A stretch of DNA of 64,000 nucleotides from an uncultured Pseudomonadales bacterium. Its GTDB lineage: Bacteria > Pseudomonadota > Gammaproteobacteria > Pseudomonadales > Azotimanducaceae. The position numbers and the translations under genes were made by a program. The stretch lies in the NCBI GenBank assembly GCA_937921865.1, contig CAKZWF010000024.1, positions 1 through 64,000 on the forward strand, written 5' to 3'. Position 1 is the stretch's first letter; every line of letters begins with the position of its first letter. A model generated the notes under the pieces. It was not told the origin of the DNA and made no database searches. It saw nothing but the letters and a program-made list of their open reading frames with translations. Below, piece after piece: positions 49,189 through 57,454 of this stretch.

Positions 49189-52100
49189 ATGAATTTGACC
49201 CAGGCCACACTCGATAAACGGGCAATCAGCTATTTCTGCACCTTCCTGCTGATTTTCGGCGGACTGGCGTCATATACCTCGCTGGGTCAGCTGGAAGATC
49301 CCGAATTCACCGTTAAAACCGCGGCGATCACCGTGATGTATCCAGGCGCGTCAGCAGAGCAGGTCGAACTGGAAGTCATCGACCTGATCGAGTCGAAGCT
49401 GCAGGAAATGACGCAGCTGAAAAACGTTTACTCGATGGCGCGTCCGGGTCAGGCCATCATCAAAGTCGACATCCAGAATCAGTACTGGGCTGATCGTATT
49501 CCCCAGGTCTGGGACATCATGCGCAGTAAAATCCGGGACATCGAAGACCAGCTACCGCCCGGTGTCGGCAAGCCGGTCATTCGTGACGATTTTGGTTTTG
49601 TCTTCGGGTTTCTGATTGGCGTCAGCGGCGACGGCTATACCTATGCGGACCTCGACGACTGGGTCAAATCCATCCGTAAAGAACTGCAGGTGGTTGAAGA
49701 TGTCGCCCGGGTCGATTTCTGGGGGCAGCAGGCCCGCAGGGTCTATCTGAACGTTTCTGAAACTCAGCTTTCTCAGTTGGGTATTCGACCATCGGATATC
49801 ACGGCTGCTCTGCAACAGCAGAACATGGTGGTCAACGCCGGTAACCTGAACTTTGAAAATCAGCGCTTGCGCATGTCGGTGACGGGTGAATTTGATTCGC
49901 CGGAGGACATTGGCGCACTGTCGATCGGTGCGTCGAAGGTGCAGGAATCGCTTCAAGGCATCAGTGGCAACGAGATCATTCTGCTGCGCGACATAGCTGA
50001 AATCGAAGCCGGCTACCAGGATCCACCCGTCACGCTGATGCGGATGAACGGTCGACCAGCGATTGGTCTGGCTGCTGCACCAGTTTCCGGAGTGAACGTT
50101 GTTGAGGTAGGTGCTGCCATCGATCGACGCCTGGAAGAGTTGCAGGCGCTGCTGCCTATCGGAATCGAAGTCGAACGCATTTCCTGGCAATCCGATCAGA
50201 TCAGTCAGTCCATCAGTGACTTCATGGTCAGTCTGATTCAGGCGGTGGTTATCGTGCTGGTGATCCTGGCGGTCACGATGGGCGTGAGAATTGGTGTAAT
50301 CATCGGTTTCAGCGGTCTGGTGTTTGCCATTCTCGGCACCATGATTGTGATGGCCATCATGGGCATCGATCTTCATCGGGTTTCTCTTGGCGCGATGGTG
50401 ATCGCGATGGGCATGATGGTGGACAATGCCATTGTGGTCGCAGATGGCATTGCTGTGCGTTTGAAACAAGGTATGGAACGCAACGCGGCAGCAGTCGAAG
50501 CTGCGAGTCTGCCTTCTATGCCATTACTCGGCGCGACTATTGTTGCGTGCATGGCGTTTTATCCTATCTTCGCGTCGGACTTCGATACCGGTGAGTATTC
50601 GGGTTCCCTGTTTACCGTCGTAGCAATATCTCTGCTGATCAGCTGGTTGTTGTCACAGACCATCACTCCGCTGATGTGTGTGATGTTTCTGCCGGATCCG
50701 AAACCGGCAGACAGTGGCAAAGATCCCTATGACACGCCCCTGTACCGATGGTTTGGTGGTGTGCTGGATGTTTCCATGCAAAACGCCCGGGTGTTCATGG
50801 CACTCATGCTGGTGCTTCTTGCCTCTGCAGTTTATGCCTATGGCTATGTCCGGCAATTGTACTTTCCGGACTCGTCGCGCACCCAGATCATGATTGATTA
50901 CTGGATGGAAGAAGGCACCCGGATTGAAGATACCTCTGCGGCAATTGCTGAGTTGGAGGCGGCTCTGCTGGAGTTTGAAGAAACAGATCTGGTGAGCACT
51001 TTTATCGGTGCAGGGCCACCGCGTTTCTATCTGCCGGTGAGTCCGGAGAGCAACTACCCGGCGTACGGGCAGTTGATTGTGAACACTCACAATCTGCCGG
51101 AAGTGGATACCCTGATAGATAAAACCAATGCCTGGCTGGAGGCGCACAACGACAACGCTCTGGTCAGAGTGCGCAAGTATGCAGTGGGTGCCTTCGATGA
51201 CTGGAAGTTTGAAGCCCGCTTCGCGGGTCCGGCCAATGCAGATCCTGCTGTGCTCCGCGATCTGGCTGAGCAGGGCATGGCCATCCTGCGGGCCAGCAAT
51301 CACGCCAAAGAGATTCGCACAGACTGGCGAACCCCGTCACGAGAGTTGCAGCTTCAATACAATGAAAACCGCGGCAATTTTGCCGGTGTTGACCGGACTC
51401 ATGTAGGCGCTACTACCCGTCGTGCCGGCGATGGTGTCCCTATAGGTTTGTATCGCGAAGGTGACGAACAGATTCCGATTATTGCGCGTTCGGTGAACCG
51501 GACGCGTGACTCTGCAGCAATTGAGCTCGATCAGCTGCAGGTCATCATGGGCAACACCACCAACACGCTGCCACTGGCGCAGGTAGTAGATGGCAGTGCT
51601 CTGGTCTGGCGTGACAACATCATCTGGCGCTGGGATCGCAAACGCGCCATAACTGTGCAGGCGGCGCCGAGAAACGGAACGGCACCAGTGCTGATGGACG
51701 ATGTAAAAGAAGCATTCCTGGCGATCCCTCTACCGTCTGGCTATACGCTTGAATGGGGCGGTGAGTTCGACAGTCAGCGGCAGTCTATGGAAGCTTTAAC
51801 GCCGGGTTTCGGACCGGCCGGTGTCATCATGCTGTTGATCATTGTGGTGTTGTTCAACGCATTCAGGCCGCCGCTGATCATCATTCTGGTCATTCCATTC
51901 GTGTTCATCGGAATTTCTTATGGACTGTTGGTGACAGATACTCCGTTTGGATTTATCGCCCTTCTAGGGGCAATGAGTCTCATCGGAATGATGATCAAGA
52001 ATGCGGTTGTGCTGCTCGATGAGATTAATCTGAATGTCGATCGTGGCATAGCAGGTTATACCGCGGTCAAACAGGCTGCGGTATCGCGTCTGGCGCCGGT

Positions 52101-52269
52101 AATGAACGCAGCGGCAACGACGGTGTTTGGTGTGGTACCGCTGCTGTCAGATGTCTTCTGGGTCGGTCTGGCGATAACGATTATGTTCGGTCTGGCATTC
52201 GGCACTATTCTGACAATGGTGGTGGTGCCGGTGCTGTATACGATTTTTTATCGGCTGAAGCCGGAGTAG
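49189..52269 (+). CDS. RND-family efflux transporter
   Basis: A 1026-residue inner-membrane pump with twelve helices in two halves, each followed by a large periplasmic domain. Signatures: FLLIFGGLASYTSLGQLEDPEFTVKTA at the start, GASAEQVELEV, VSLGAMVIAMGMMVDNAIVVADGI (helix 4 with the proton-relay Asp residues) and FIALLGAMSLIGMMIKNAVVLLDEI. This is the AcrB/MdtB-like proton-driven multidrug or solute exporter type. Length typical. Operon with the adaptor. Confidence 0.93.
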   Translation: MNLTQATLDKRAISYFCTFLLIFGGLASYTSLGQLEDPEFTVKTAAITVMYPGASAEQVELEVIDLIESKLQEMTQLKNVYSMARPGQAIIKVDIQNQYWADRIPQVWDIMRSKIRDIEDQLPPGVGKPVIRDDFGFVFGFLIGVSGDGYTYADLDDWVKSIRKELQVVEDVARVDFWGQQARRVYLNVSETQLSQLGIRPSDITAALQQQNMVVNAGNLNFENQRLRMSVTGEFDSPEDIGALSIGASKVQESLQGISGNEIILLRDIAEIEAGYQDPPVTLMRMNGRPAIGLAAAPVSGVNVVEVGAAIDRRLEELQALLPIGIEVERISWQSDQISQSISDFMVSLIQAVVIVLVILAVTMGVRIGVIIGFSGLVFAILGTMIVMAIMGIDLHRVSLGAMVIAMGMMVDNAIVVADGIAVRLKQGMERNAAAVEAASLPSMPLLGATIVACMAFYPIFASDFDTGEYSGSLFTVVAISLLISWLLSQTITPLMCVMFLPDPKPADSGKDPYDTPLYRWFGGVLDVSMQNARVFMALMLVLLASAVYAYGYVRQLYFPDSSRTQIMIDYWMEEGTRIEDTSAAIAELEAALLEFEETDLVSTFIGAGPPRFYLPVSPESNYPAYGQLIVNTHNLPEVDTLIDKTNAWLEAHNDNALVRVRKYAVGAFDDWKFEARFAGPANADPAVLRDLAEQGMAILRASNHAKEIRTDWRTPSRELQLQYNENRGNFAGVDRTHVGATTRRAGDGVPIGLYREGDEQIPIIARSVNRTRDSAAIELDQLQVIMGNTTNTLPLAQVVDGSALVWRDNIIWRWDRKRAITVQAAPRNGTAPVLMDDVKEAFLAIPLPSGYTLEWGGEFDSQRQSMEALTPGFGPAGVIMLLIIVVLFNAFRPPLIIILVIPFVFIGISYGLLVTDTPFGFIALLGAMSLIGMMIKNAVVLLDEINLNVDRGIAGYTAVKQAAVSRLAPVMNAAATTVFGVVPLLSDVFWVGLAITIMFGLAFGTILTMVVVPVLYTIFYRLKPE

Positions 52270-52364
52270 TGAAGGCTTGTTGCCGGGTGGCGACACAAGA
52301 GCATGGCTGAAGCTGTGCAATTCACGCGAGTGGCACAATGGTGAACACAAAAAGGGAGAGAGTC

Positions 52365-52784
52365 ATGGCGCAAGCGAAGGTTGTTGAACAGATCGCAGCA
52401 TCTGTTGATCGGGTATTTGCCCAACTTGGAAATTTTGCCGGGATCAAGCCGGGACCGGGTCTAGAATCGGTCGAGTATGAAGGTGAAGGGGTTGGTATGA
52501 CCCGTTCTATGGGGCTCGCTAACGGCACCGTTGTGGAACGTCTCGATGTTTATGACGAAGCCGGAAAAACCTGGACCTACTCAATCATTAATGACGATTC
52601 GCCGTTGCCGTTTGCGAACTACTCAGCAACCGTGAAGCTGGCAGACAATGGCGACGGCACCACTACGGTCGACTGGGTGGGGAGTTTTGATCCCAAGGGT
52701 GTAGAAGAAGCGCAGGCCGTCAAGTTTGCCTGTGCGATTTATGGCAATGCGATCAAAGGTGCACGCGCCGCCCTGGACGCCTGA
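52365..52784 (+). CDS. SRPBCC-family (polyketide cyclase/START-like) protein
   Basis: A 139-residue helix-grip protein: KVVEQIAASVDRVFAQLGNFAGIKP, GPGLESVEYEGEGVGMTRSM, ERLDVYDEAGKTWTYSIIND and DWVGSFDPKGV. SRPBCC proteins bind hydrophobic ligands in a central cavity. The ATG at 52365 has GGGAGAG upstream. It starts an operon with an SDR 2 bases downstream and a VOC protein, suggesting a shared small-molecule substrate. Confidence 0.85.
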   Translation: MAQAKVVEQIAASVDRVFAQLGNFAGIKPGPGLESVEYEGEGVGMTRSMGLANGTVVERLDVYDEAGKTWTYSIINDDSPLPFANYSATVKLADNGDGTTTVDWVGSFDPKGVEEAQAVKFACAIYGNAIKGARAALDA

Positions 52785-52786
52785 TT

Positions 52787-53566
52787 GTGTCTGGACAGAA
52801 TCGCGTTGCCGGCAAGGTCATCATTATTACCGGTGCGGCCTCGGGCTTGGGGAAAGCGGATGCCCAGCGACTGGCCGAAGAGGGAGCGCGTCTGGTATTG
52901 ACGGACATCAATGCAGAAGCCGGTCAGCGGGTGGCAGACAGCTGTGATGCGCTGTTTGTTGAGCAGGATGTCAGTAGCGAAGCTGGCTGGCATGAACTCG
53001 TTGCGACGACGGTCGAACAGTTTGGTCGGCTTGACGGGCTGGTAAACAACGCCGGTATCGCCCATGTCGCGAACATAGCAACAGAAACCACCGAGCAGTG
53101 GCACAAAATTCTGCGTGTGCACCTGGATGGTACATTCTTCGGATGTCGTGCAGCGGTGCCAGAAATGGCGAAGTCAGGTGGTGGCTCGATCATCAATATG
53201 TCTTCGACTGCGGCACTGGTTGGCATCTCGCCCTATCTTGCCTACTCAGCCGCGAAAGGTGGCATTCGAGCGATGACCAAATCAATCGCCATGTACTGTC
53301 GGGAACAGAAGAACAATATTCGCTGTAACTCTGTCCACCCCGGTAGTATCTCCACACCTATGGTCCACAATGCGTTGGAAACTCTGTCAGGAATAAAATT
53401 GATGGAACAGGATGATCCGGAGGCTGCTCGCAAAGCGATGGGAATCGGCGAACCGCTGGATGTCGCTAACATGGTGCTTTTTTTGGCATCTGATGAGTCC
53501 AAACATATCAACGGTGCTGAGCTGGTGGTGGATAACGGCGACACCATAGGTCAGTCAGCACGATGA
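52787..53566 (+). CDS. short-chain dehydrogenase/reductase (SDR)
   Basis: A 259-residue classical SDR starting with GTG. TGAASGLGKA (residues 15-24), NNAG (87-90), catalytic Ser140, Tyr153 and Lys157 (YSAAK), and HPGSISTP after. The pattern fits NAD-dependent 3-alpha/20-beta-hydroxysteroid or cyclohexanol dehydrogenases; the substrate is not determined. It overlaps the following VOC gene by ATGA and follows the SRPBCC gene by 2 bases. Confidence 0.88.
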   Translation: MSGQNRVAGKVIIITGAASGLGKADAQRLAEEGARLVLTDINAEAGQRVADSCDALFVEQDVSSEAGWHELVATTVEQFGRLDGLVNNAGIAHVANIATETTEQWHKILRVHLDGTFFGCRAAVPEMAKSGGGSIINMSSTAALVGISPYLAYSAAKGGIRAMTKSIAMYCREQKNNIRCNSVHPGSISTPMVHNALETLSGIKLMEQDDPEAARKAMGIGEPLDVANMVLFLASDESKHINGAELVVDNGDTIGQSAR

Positions 53567-54012
53567 GTATTACCGGACTGGTACACGTCAACGTCAACTG
53601 CAGTGATTTTGATCGGTCGCTGAAGTTTTATGAACTGCTGGGTTTCGTGAAGGCAATCGATGTGCCGCCGAAGAATACTGCGGAGGTCGCGGCGGCTGTT
53701 GGTATGCCACCCTATACCGTGAAAGGCGCTTTGCTGATATTACGTAATGCCAAAGTGCCCATGATGCTGGATCTGCTTGAATGGCAGGAGCCGAATGATT
53801 CTGATCCGCCTTACTCCCATCTTTATCATCTTGGGATCGCTCGCATTGCGCTGGCCAGTGATGATCTTGATGCGGACATGACCCATCTGCAGGCTCATGG
53901 AGTTGAGTTTCTGTCTCCGCCAGCAACCGTGCAGATGGAAGGTCAACCGGCCAGTCGATTTGTCTGTTTCAAAGATCCGGATGGCACCGTGCTGGAACTG
54001 GTCGAGCAGTAG
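53563..54012 (+). CDS. VOC-family (glyoxalase/dioxygenase-fold) protein
   Basis: A 149-residue vicinal-oxygen-chelate protein: LVHVNVNCSDFDRSLKFYELLGF at the start carries a metal-ligand His4-like position, YHLGIARIALASDDLDADMTHL the middle, and FVCFKDPDGTVLELVEQ the conserved C-terminal Glu. It could be a glyoxalase, isomerase or extradiol-like enzyme. Its ATG overlaps the SDR stop (ATGA), and with the SRPBCC gene it forms a three-gene operon. Confidence 0.87.
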   Translation: MSITGLVHVNVNCSDFDRSLKFYELLGFVKAIDVPPKNTAEVAAAVGMPPYTVKGALLILRNAKVPMMLDLLEWQEPNDSDPPYSHLYHLGIARIALASDDLDADMTHLQAHGVEFLSPPATVQMEGQPASRFVCFKDPDGTVLELVEQ

Positions 54013-54028
54013 CCCGGAACGCTCTGAA

Positions 54029-55135
54029 TCAGCGCAGGTGTTGTTCCAGAAACCCCGCCAACTCCGCGTATATATCCTTCGATTCGGGTGAAGCCAGCTC
54101 GAATGCATAATCTGCGTGTGACATGCCTTCGTACACATGCAGGTCTGCAATTGCGCCCGCGGACCGGAGTTTCCTGTGAGTACGCGCGGTATCGCTTAGG
54201 AACAAATCGCGTGTGCCGGTGATCAGAAAAGTTGCCGGGAAGCCGCTGAAGTCGCCGTATACGGGAGACAGCCGCGGGTCTTTCATGTCGTGACCGTTGG
54301 CGTAAAGAAGAGCTGCTGCCTCCAGAGACCCGTCGTAGGTGACCAGTACCCGATCGATGCCCTCGTTGGTGAACAGCGTGTCGCCGGTTTTGGTGAGGTC
54401 TGCCCAAGGGGTTCCGGCATATATTGCGCCAGGTACCGGCAGCTCCAGGGTTTTGAACTGATGGACCCCGGCCAGGGCCAGTCCGCCGCCGGCTGCTGTG
54501 CCGCCAATGGCGATCTCAGCTGGGTTGTGGATTTTCAGCGTCTCCTGATAAACGCTGACCAGGTCATCGACTGCTGCTGGGAATGGGTCCGCAGGTGGCA
54601 TGCGGTAGTCGATGGATATAGCGGGGATTCCGGCGCGACTGGCGATAACGGCTGCTTCACCCACACTGGCTATGCCACCGTTATAGACATATGCACCGCC
54701 ATGCAGGTAAAGAAACAGATGCTTTTCGTGGGCTGGTTGGATGTTGTTCGGCTGAATCCGGAACACACCGACTCCGGCAATTTCATCCGCGGCTATGGTG
54801 ACGCCAAACTGTTCTTCCACCTCGGCCAGCGGTTTCGTTCGGGCAGCAGCCCGCTGGGCGATCACCGCGTTCCATTCTTCAACAGTCTTCGGGTAGTACT
54901 GCCGGCTGGCAATGTTTGGCCGTGGGCTTGCCGCAATGGATGCGTTCAACTCGCTGCTGGCACCGGCGGGTGATGGCAGATTTCGAGAGGAGATCTCCCA
55001 TTCCGCTGCATGGAGCAGGCTGGCCGGCGTCCCTGTAAAGAGCGCAACGACCACCAATCTGGTCCGTATCTGTCGGCTGATCCTGTAGGTAAAGGTATGC
55101 GTCAGGCGTAGCAAGGCAGCTGACTGTTTGTGCAT
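54029..55135 (-). CDS. HSL-type alpha/beta hydrolase with nucleophile Ser replaced by Ala
   Basis: A 368-residue protein with a probable N-terminal signal (LVVVALFTGTPASLLHA) and the hormone-sensitive-lipase oxyanion motif LHGGAYVYNGG. The nucleophile elbow, normally GxSAGG, reads GGTAAGGGLA: Ala214 (codon GCA at 54494-54496) stands where the catalytic Ser should be. The acid Asp310 (TGTRDLF) and His340 (GMSHADYAF) are still present. It is either a non-catalytic homologue or a recent point mutant; a TCA codon would restore Ser. Convergent with the VOC gene. Confidence 0.82.
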   Translation of the reverse strand: MHKQSAALLRLTHTFTYRISRQIRTRLVVVALFTGTPASLLHAAEWEISSRNLPSPAGASSELNASIAASPRPNIASRQYYPKTVEEWNAVIAQRAAARTKPLAEVEEQFGVTIAADEIAGVGVFRIQPNNIQPAHEKHLFLYLHGGAYVYNGGIASVGEAAVIASRAGIPAISIDYRMPPADPFPAAVDDLVSVYQETLKIHNPAEIAIGGTAAGGGLALAGVHQFKTLELPVPGAIYAGTPWADLTKTGDTLFTNEGIDRVLVTYDGSLEAAALLYANGHDMKDPRLSPVYGDFSGFPATFLITGTRDLFLSDTARTHRKLRSAGAIADLHVYEGMSHADYAFELASPESKDIYAELAGFLEQHLR

Positions 55136-55201
55136 TGTCCTGTTTCTCGTGCCGTCACAGCTGATTATGATAGCGCGTCCTGTTTACTTCGTGGCGCAAC
55201 G

Positions 55202-55654
55202 ATGCAGATCTGGGTTGACGCTGATGCCTGTCCCGGGCCGATTAAAGAGATCCTTTTCCGAGCGGCGGATCGACGTGCGGTACAGCTGACGCTGGTGGCC
55301 AACCACGCAATGCGTGTACCGAAAGCGCCGAATGTTCGCCTGCTGCAGGTAGAACAGGGCTTTGATGTGGCGGACAACTTTATCGCTGATCGTGTTGAAG
55401 ATGGTGATCTGGTGATCACTGCGGATATTCCCCTCGCCGCGGACGTTGTTGCCAACGGTGGTGTGGCGCTGAATCCCCGTGGCACGCTTTATGATTCAGA
55501 GAACATACGCGGTCACCTAGCTCGGCGTAACTTCATGGAGGAACTGCGCTCCACCGGCCAGATCACCGGTGGCCCGGCGGCCCTCGGCAAGACCGACCTG
55601 CAAAGCTTCGCCAATGCGCTCGATCGCTACCTGACTCGGGTTAACAGCGGCTGA
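55202..55654 (+). CDS. YaiI/YqxD family protein (UPF0178)
   Basis: A 150-residue PIN-like protein with the family hallmark MQIWVDADACPGPIKEIL, then VANHAMRVP, FDVADNFIADRV, DLVITADIPLAADVV and GGPAALGKTDLQSFANALDRYL. Function is not established, though conserved acidic residues suggest a nuclease-like metal site. The ATG at 55202 matches the family start; the upstream open frame is not conserved. Confidence 0.9.
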   Translation: MQIWVDADACPGPIKEILFRAADRRAVQLTLVANHAMRVPKAPNVRLLQVEQGFDVADNFIADRVEDGDLVITADIPLAADVVANGGVALNPRGTLYDSENIRGHLARRNFMEELRSTGQITGGPAALGKTDLQSFANALDRYLTRVNSG

Positions 55655-55744
55655 CAAGCCCGATCAGCTGATTGTTCTGAGCTGGCGCCGCTTCGAGCTG
55701 TGTCAGGAGTTACAATCGCTGCTCTTAAGTTCAGGAGAGAGCAG

Positions 55745-56179
55745 ATGTCGGATACTCGAATGTCAGAACAGGAACGGCAGTCGTTCCTTGCTGATCTGCA
55801 TGTGGGGGTTCTATCCATTCCACGGCAAAATGGAGCACCGCTGACTGCCCCGATCTGGTACGACTATCAGCCTGGTAGTGAGGTCTGGGTACTGGTCGGC
55901 AAGAACTCGCTGAAAGCCAGGCTGCTGTCTGAGGGGTCCCAGGTCACCCTGGTTGCCCAGCAGGAAGCCATGCCTTATGCATATGTTAGTGTTGAAGGAA
56001 GCGTCACCGAGATCTGCCGGGCGGATAAAGACCAAGACACGCTGCCGATGGCGATCCGCTACCTTGGGGCTGAGATGGGTGCTGCTTACACTGAAGCGAA
56101 CGCTGCCAACGAAAGTCTGCGTGTCAGTATTCGCGCAGATCGGTGGTTGACGGTCGACTACGCTAAAACCATGGGGTGA
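55745..56179 (+). CDS. PPOX-fold flavin/F420-binding protein
   Basis: A 144-residue split-barrel protein: MSEQERQSFLADLHVGVLSIPRQNGAPLTAPIWYDYQPG, LVGKNSLKARLLSEGSQVTLVAQ and YVSVEGSVTEI are typical of the small PPOX/pyridoxamine-oxidase-like group. AGGAGAGAGCAG precedes the ATG. The stop lies 11 bases before the next ATG (CmcJ-like oxygenase), so the two are probably one transcript. Confidence 0.82.
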   Translation: MSDTRMSEQERQSFLADLHVGVLSIPRQNGAPLTAPIWYDYQPGSEVWVLVGKNSLKARLLSEGSQVTLVAQQEAMPYAYVSVEGSVTEICRADKDQDTLPMAIRYLGAEMGAAYTEANAANESLRVSIRADRWLTVDYAKTMG

Positions 56180-56190
56180 GGGAACCAGCT

Positions 56191-57012
56191 ATGACGCAAG
56201 CCAACGTTTACTGCGAAACAGGATTGAATTATTACAGCGGCGACCTTCCGACACCCGTCGGCGTCAGCATCTATAATGGCCGCGAAGCGCTGGGCGGAAT
56301 CGATTACGAACGCTGCGGATTCACACTGCTGTCCCATCAATCTGAGGTGCGTGACTGGCGTGATGAATCTGAGCTGCGACGGGTTCATGAACCTGAGATC
56401 GCGAAGCTTGCCCGGGACTTTTCCGGCTGCGATCAGGTGGTGGTCTATCCGCCGCTGGTTCGTTCGCCTGTCACAGCGGCGAGTCATGATGACTATGCAC
56501 CCATCGAGGCTGTGCACTCAGATTTCACTGAAGACTATCGGCTGATGGTTCAGGAACGGGACCGACCCTACAGGCAGTTTCTGGATCCGCTGCTCGCGGC
56601 CAGTGGTTTGAGCCGGGACGATGTGGAAAATGCGTCGCGGCTGCTGATGCTCCAGTTCTGGCGCAACATTGGTGATGCCTTTCCGGATCGACCTTTTGCG
56701 CTGTGTGATGCCTCGACAGTTCCCAGAAGCGAACTCGCCTCGTACCTGGTGCCCGAGTACGGCGGCCAGAAGCTTGCGTTCGAAACCTTCATGGGTTTAT
56801 CGCCGAAGGATCCGCAGACGCAGTGCTGGTACACGTTTCCCGGTCTGCGAATCGATGAAGTGATCGCGTTTCGAACCTATGACAGTCGCTGTGAGCAGGA
56901 AGGGCGAGCGTTCTGGACGCCGCATTCAGCGTTTGTTGATCCGAATGTCGGGGCGGGTGCCCCACAGCGGGAGAGCCTGGAAATGCGGGTGTTGTGCCTC
57001 TTCAGTAACTAG
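56191..57012 (+). CDS. CmcJ/NvfI-family oxygenase-like protein
   Basis: A 273-residue protein resembling the CmcJ/NvfI/AsaB group of Fe/2-oxoglutarate-type oxygenases better known from fungal and beta-lactam pathways. Visible hallmarks: VHSDFTEDY (H-x-D), LLMLQFWRNIG, WYTFPGLRIDEVIAFRTYDS, and the C-terminal FWTPHSAFVDPN and RESLEMRVLC. The ATG at 56191 has GAGGGA eight bases upstream; a GTG at 56176 is less likely. Substrate unknown. Confidence 0.82.
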   Translation: MTQANVYCETGLNYYSGDLPTPVGVSIYNGREALGGIDYERCGFTLLSHQSEVRDWRDESELRRVHEPEIAKLARDFSGCDQVVVYPPLVRSPVTAASHDDYAPIEAVHSDFTEDYRLMVQERDRPYRQFLDPLLAASGLSRDDVENASRLLMLQFWRNIGDAFPDRPFALCDASTVPRSELASYLVPEYGGQKLAFETFMGLSPKDPQTQCWYTFPGLRIDEVIAFRTYDSRCEQEGRAFWTPHSAFVDPNVGAGAPQRESLEMRVLCLFSN

Positions 57013-57096
57013 AAAGTGTAACTGGCGAGTCGCTGAACGCGCAGGTGCGGCCCGGCGCAGCATAAGCTGCTGAGTAACAGCTTGGCTTATGAGCGC

Positions 57097-57297
57097 TTAG
57101 GTCGGGCTGGTGGCGGGCTGGTTGGAAGCCTGAAAAACGCATTCCATAATGCTCTCCAGGGTCATTTCTGAGACCAGCCGTCTGGCATCGACACTCTTTA
57201 CCCGCAGGGTATCCGCTGACCAGTCGTTGTCGTCGAGCACCAGATAGTTGGTACCGTCGCGATTGAATACCTGGCCTTGGAGCTGGGTGTTCGCCAT
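57097..57297 (-). CDS. 66-residue hypothetical protein
   Basis: A small frame MANTQLQGQVFNRDGTNYLVLDDNDWSADTL..., with GAGGAAG upstream of the ATG. The start looks like a short beta sheet and the C-terminal half a helix (VSEMTLESIMECVFQASNQ). No family recognised. It is divergent from the carboxylesterase and convergent with the CmcJ-like gene. Confidence 0.5.
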   Translation of the reverse strand: MANTQLQGQVFNRDGTNYLVLDDNDWSADTLRVKSVDARRLVSEMTLESIMECVFQASNQPATSPT

Positions 57298-57454
57298 GTC
57301 GGGTCTTCCTCGGAGGTTGCTGGGTGGTCTCGCGGTCGTCAGGTGTGCCGCGCCGGCATTGTATGCTGCGATGCAGCACAGCCCAAGGTTTTTTTGTCCG
57401 GAAGCGCCAGCGGGTCTAATCTTGGTGCTCAGATTTACTCAGCGGGGGAGCATT

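Noticed and set aside
49552-50469. 305-codon minus-strand open frame
   Set aside because: Antisense to the RND transporter and rich in His/Asn as expected from the complement of membrane codons.
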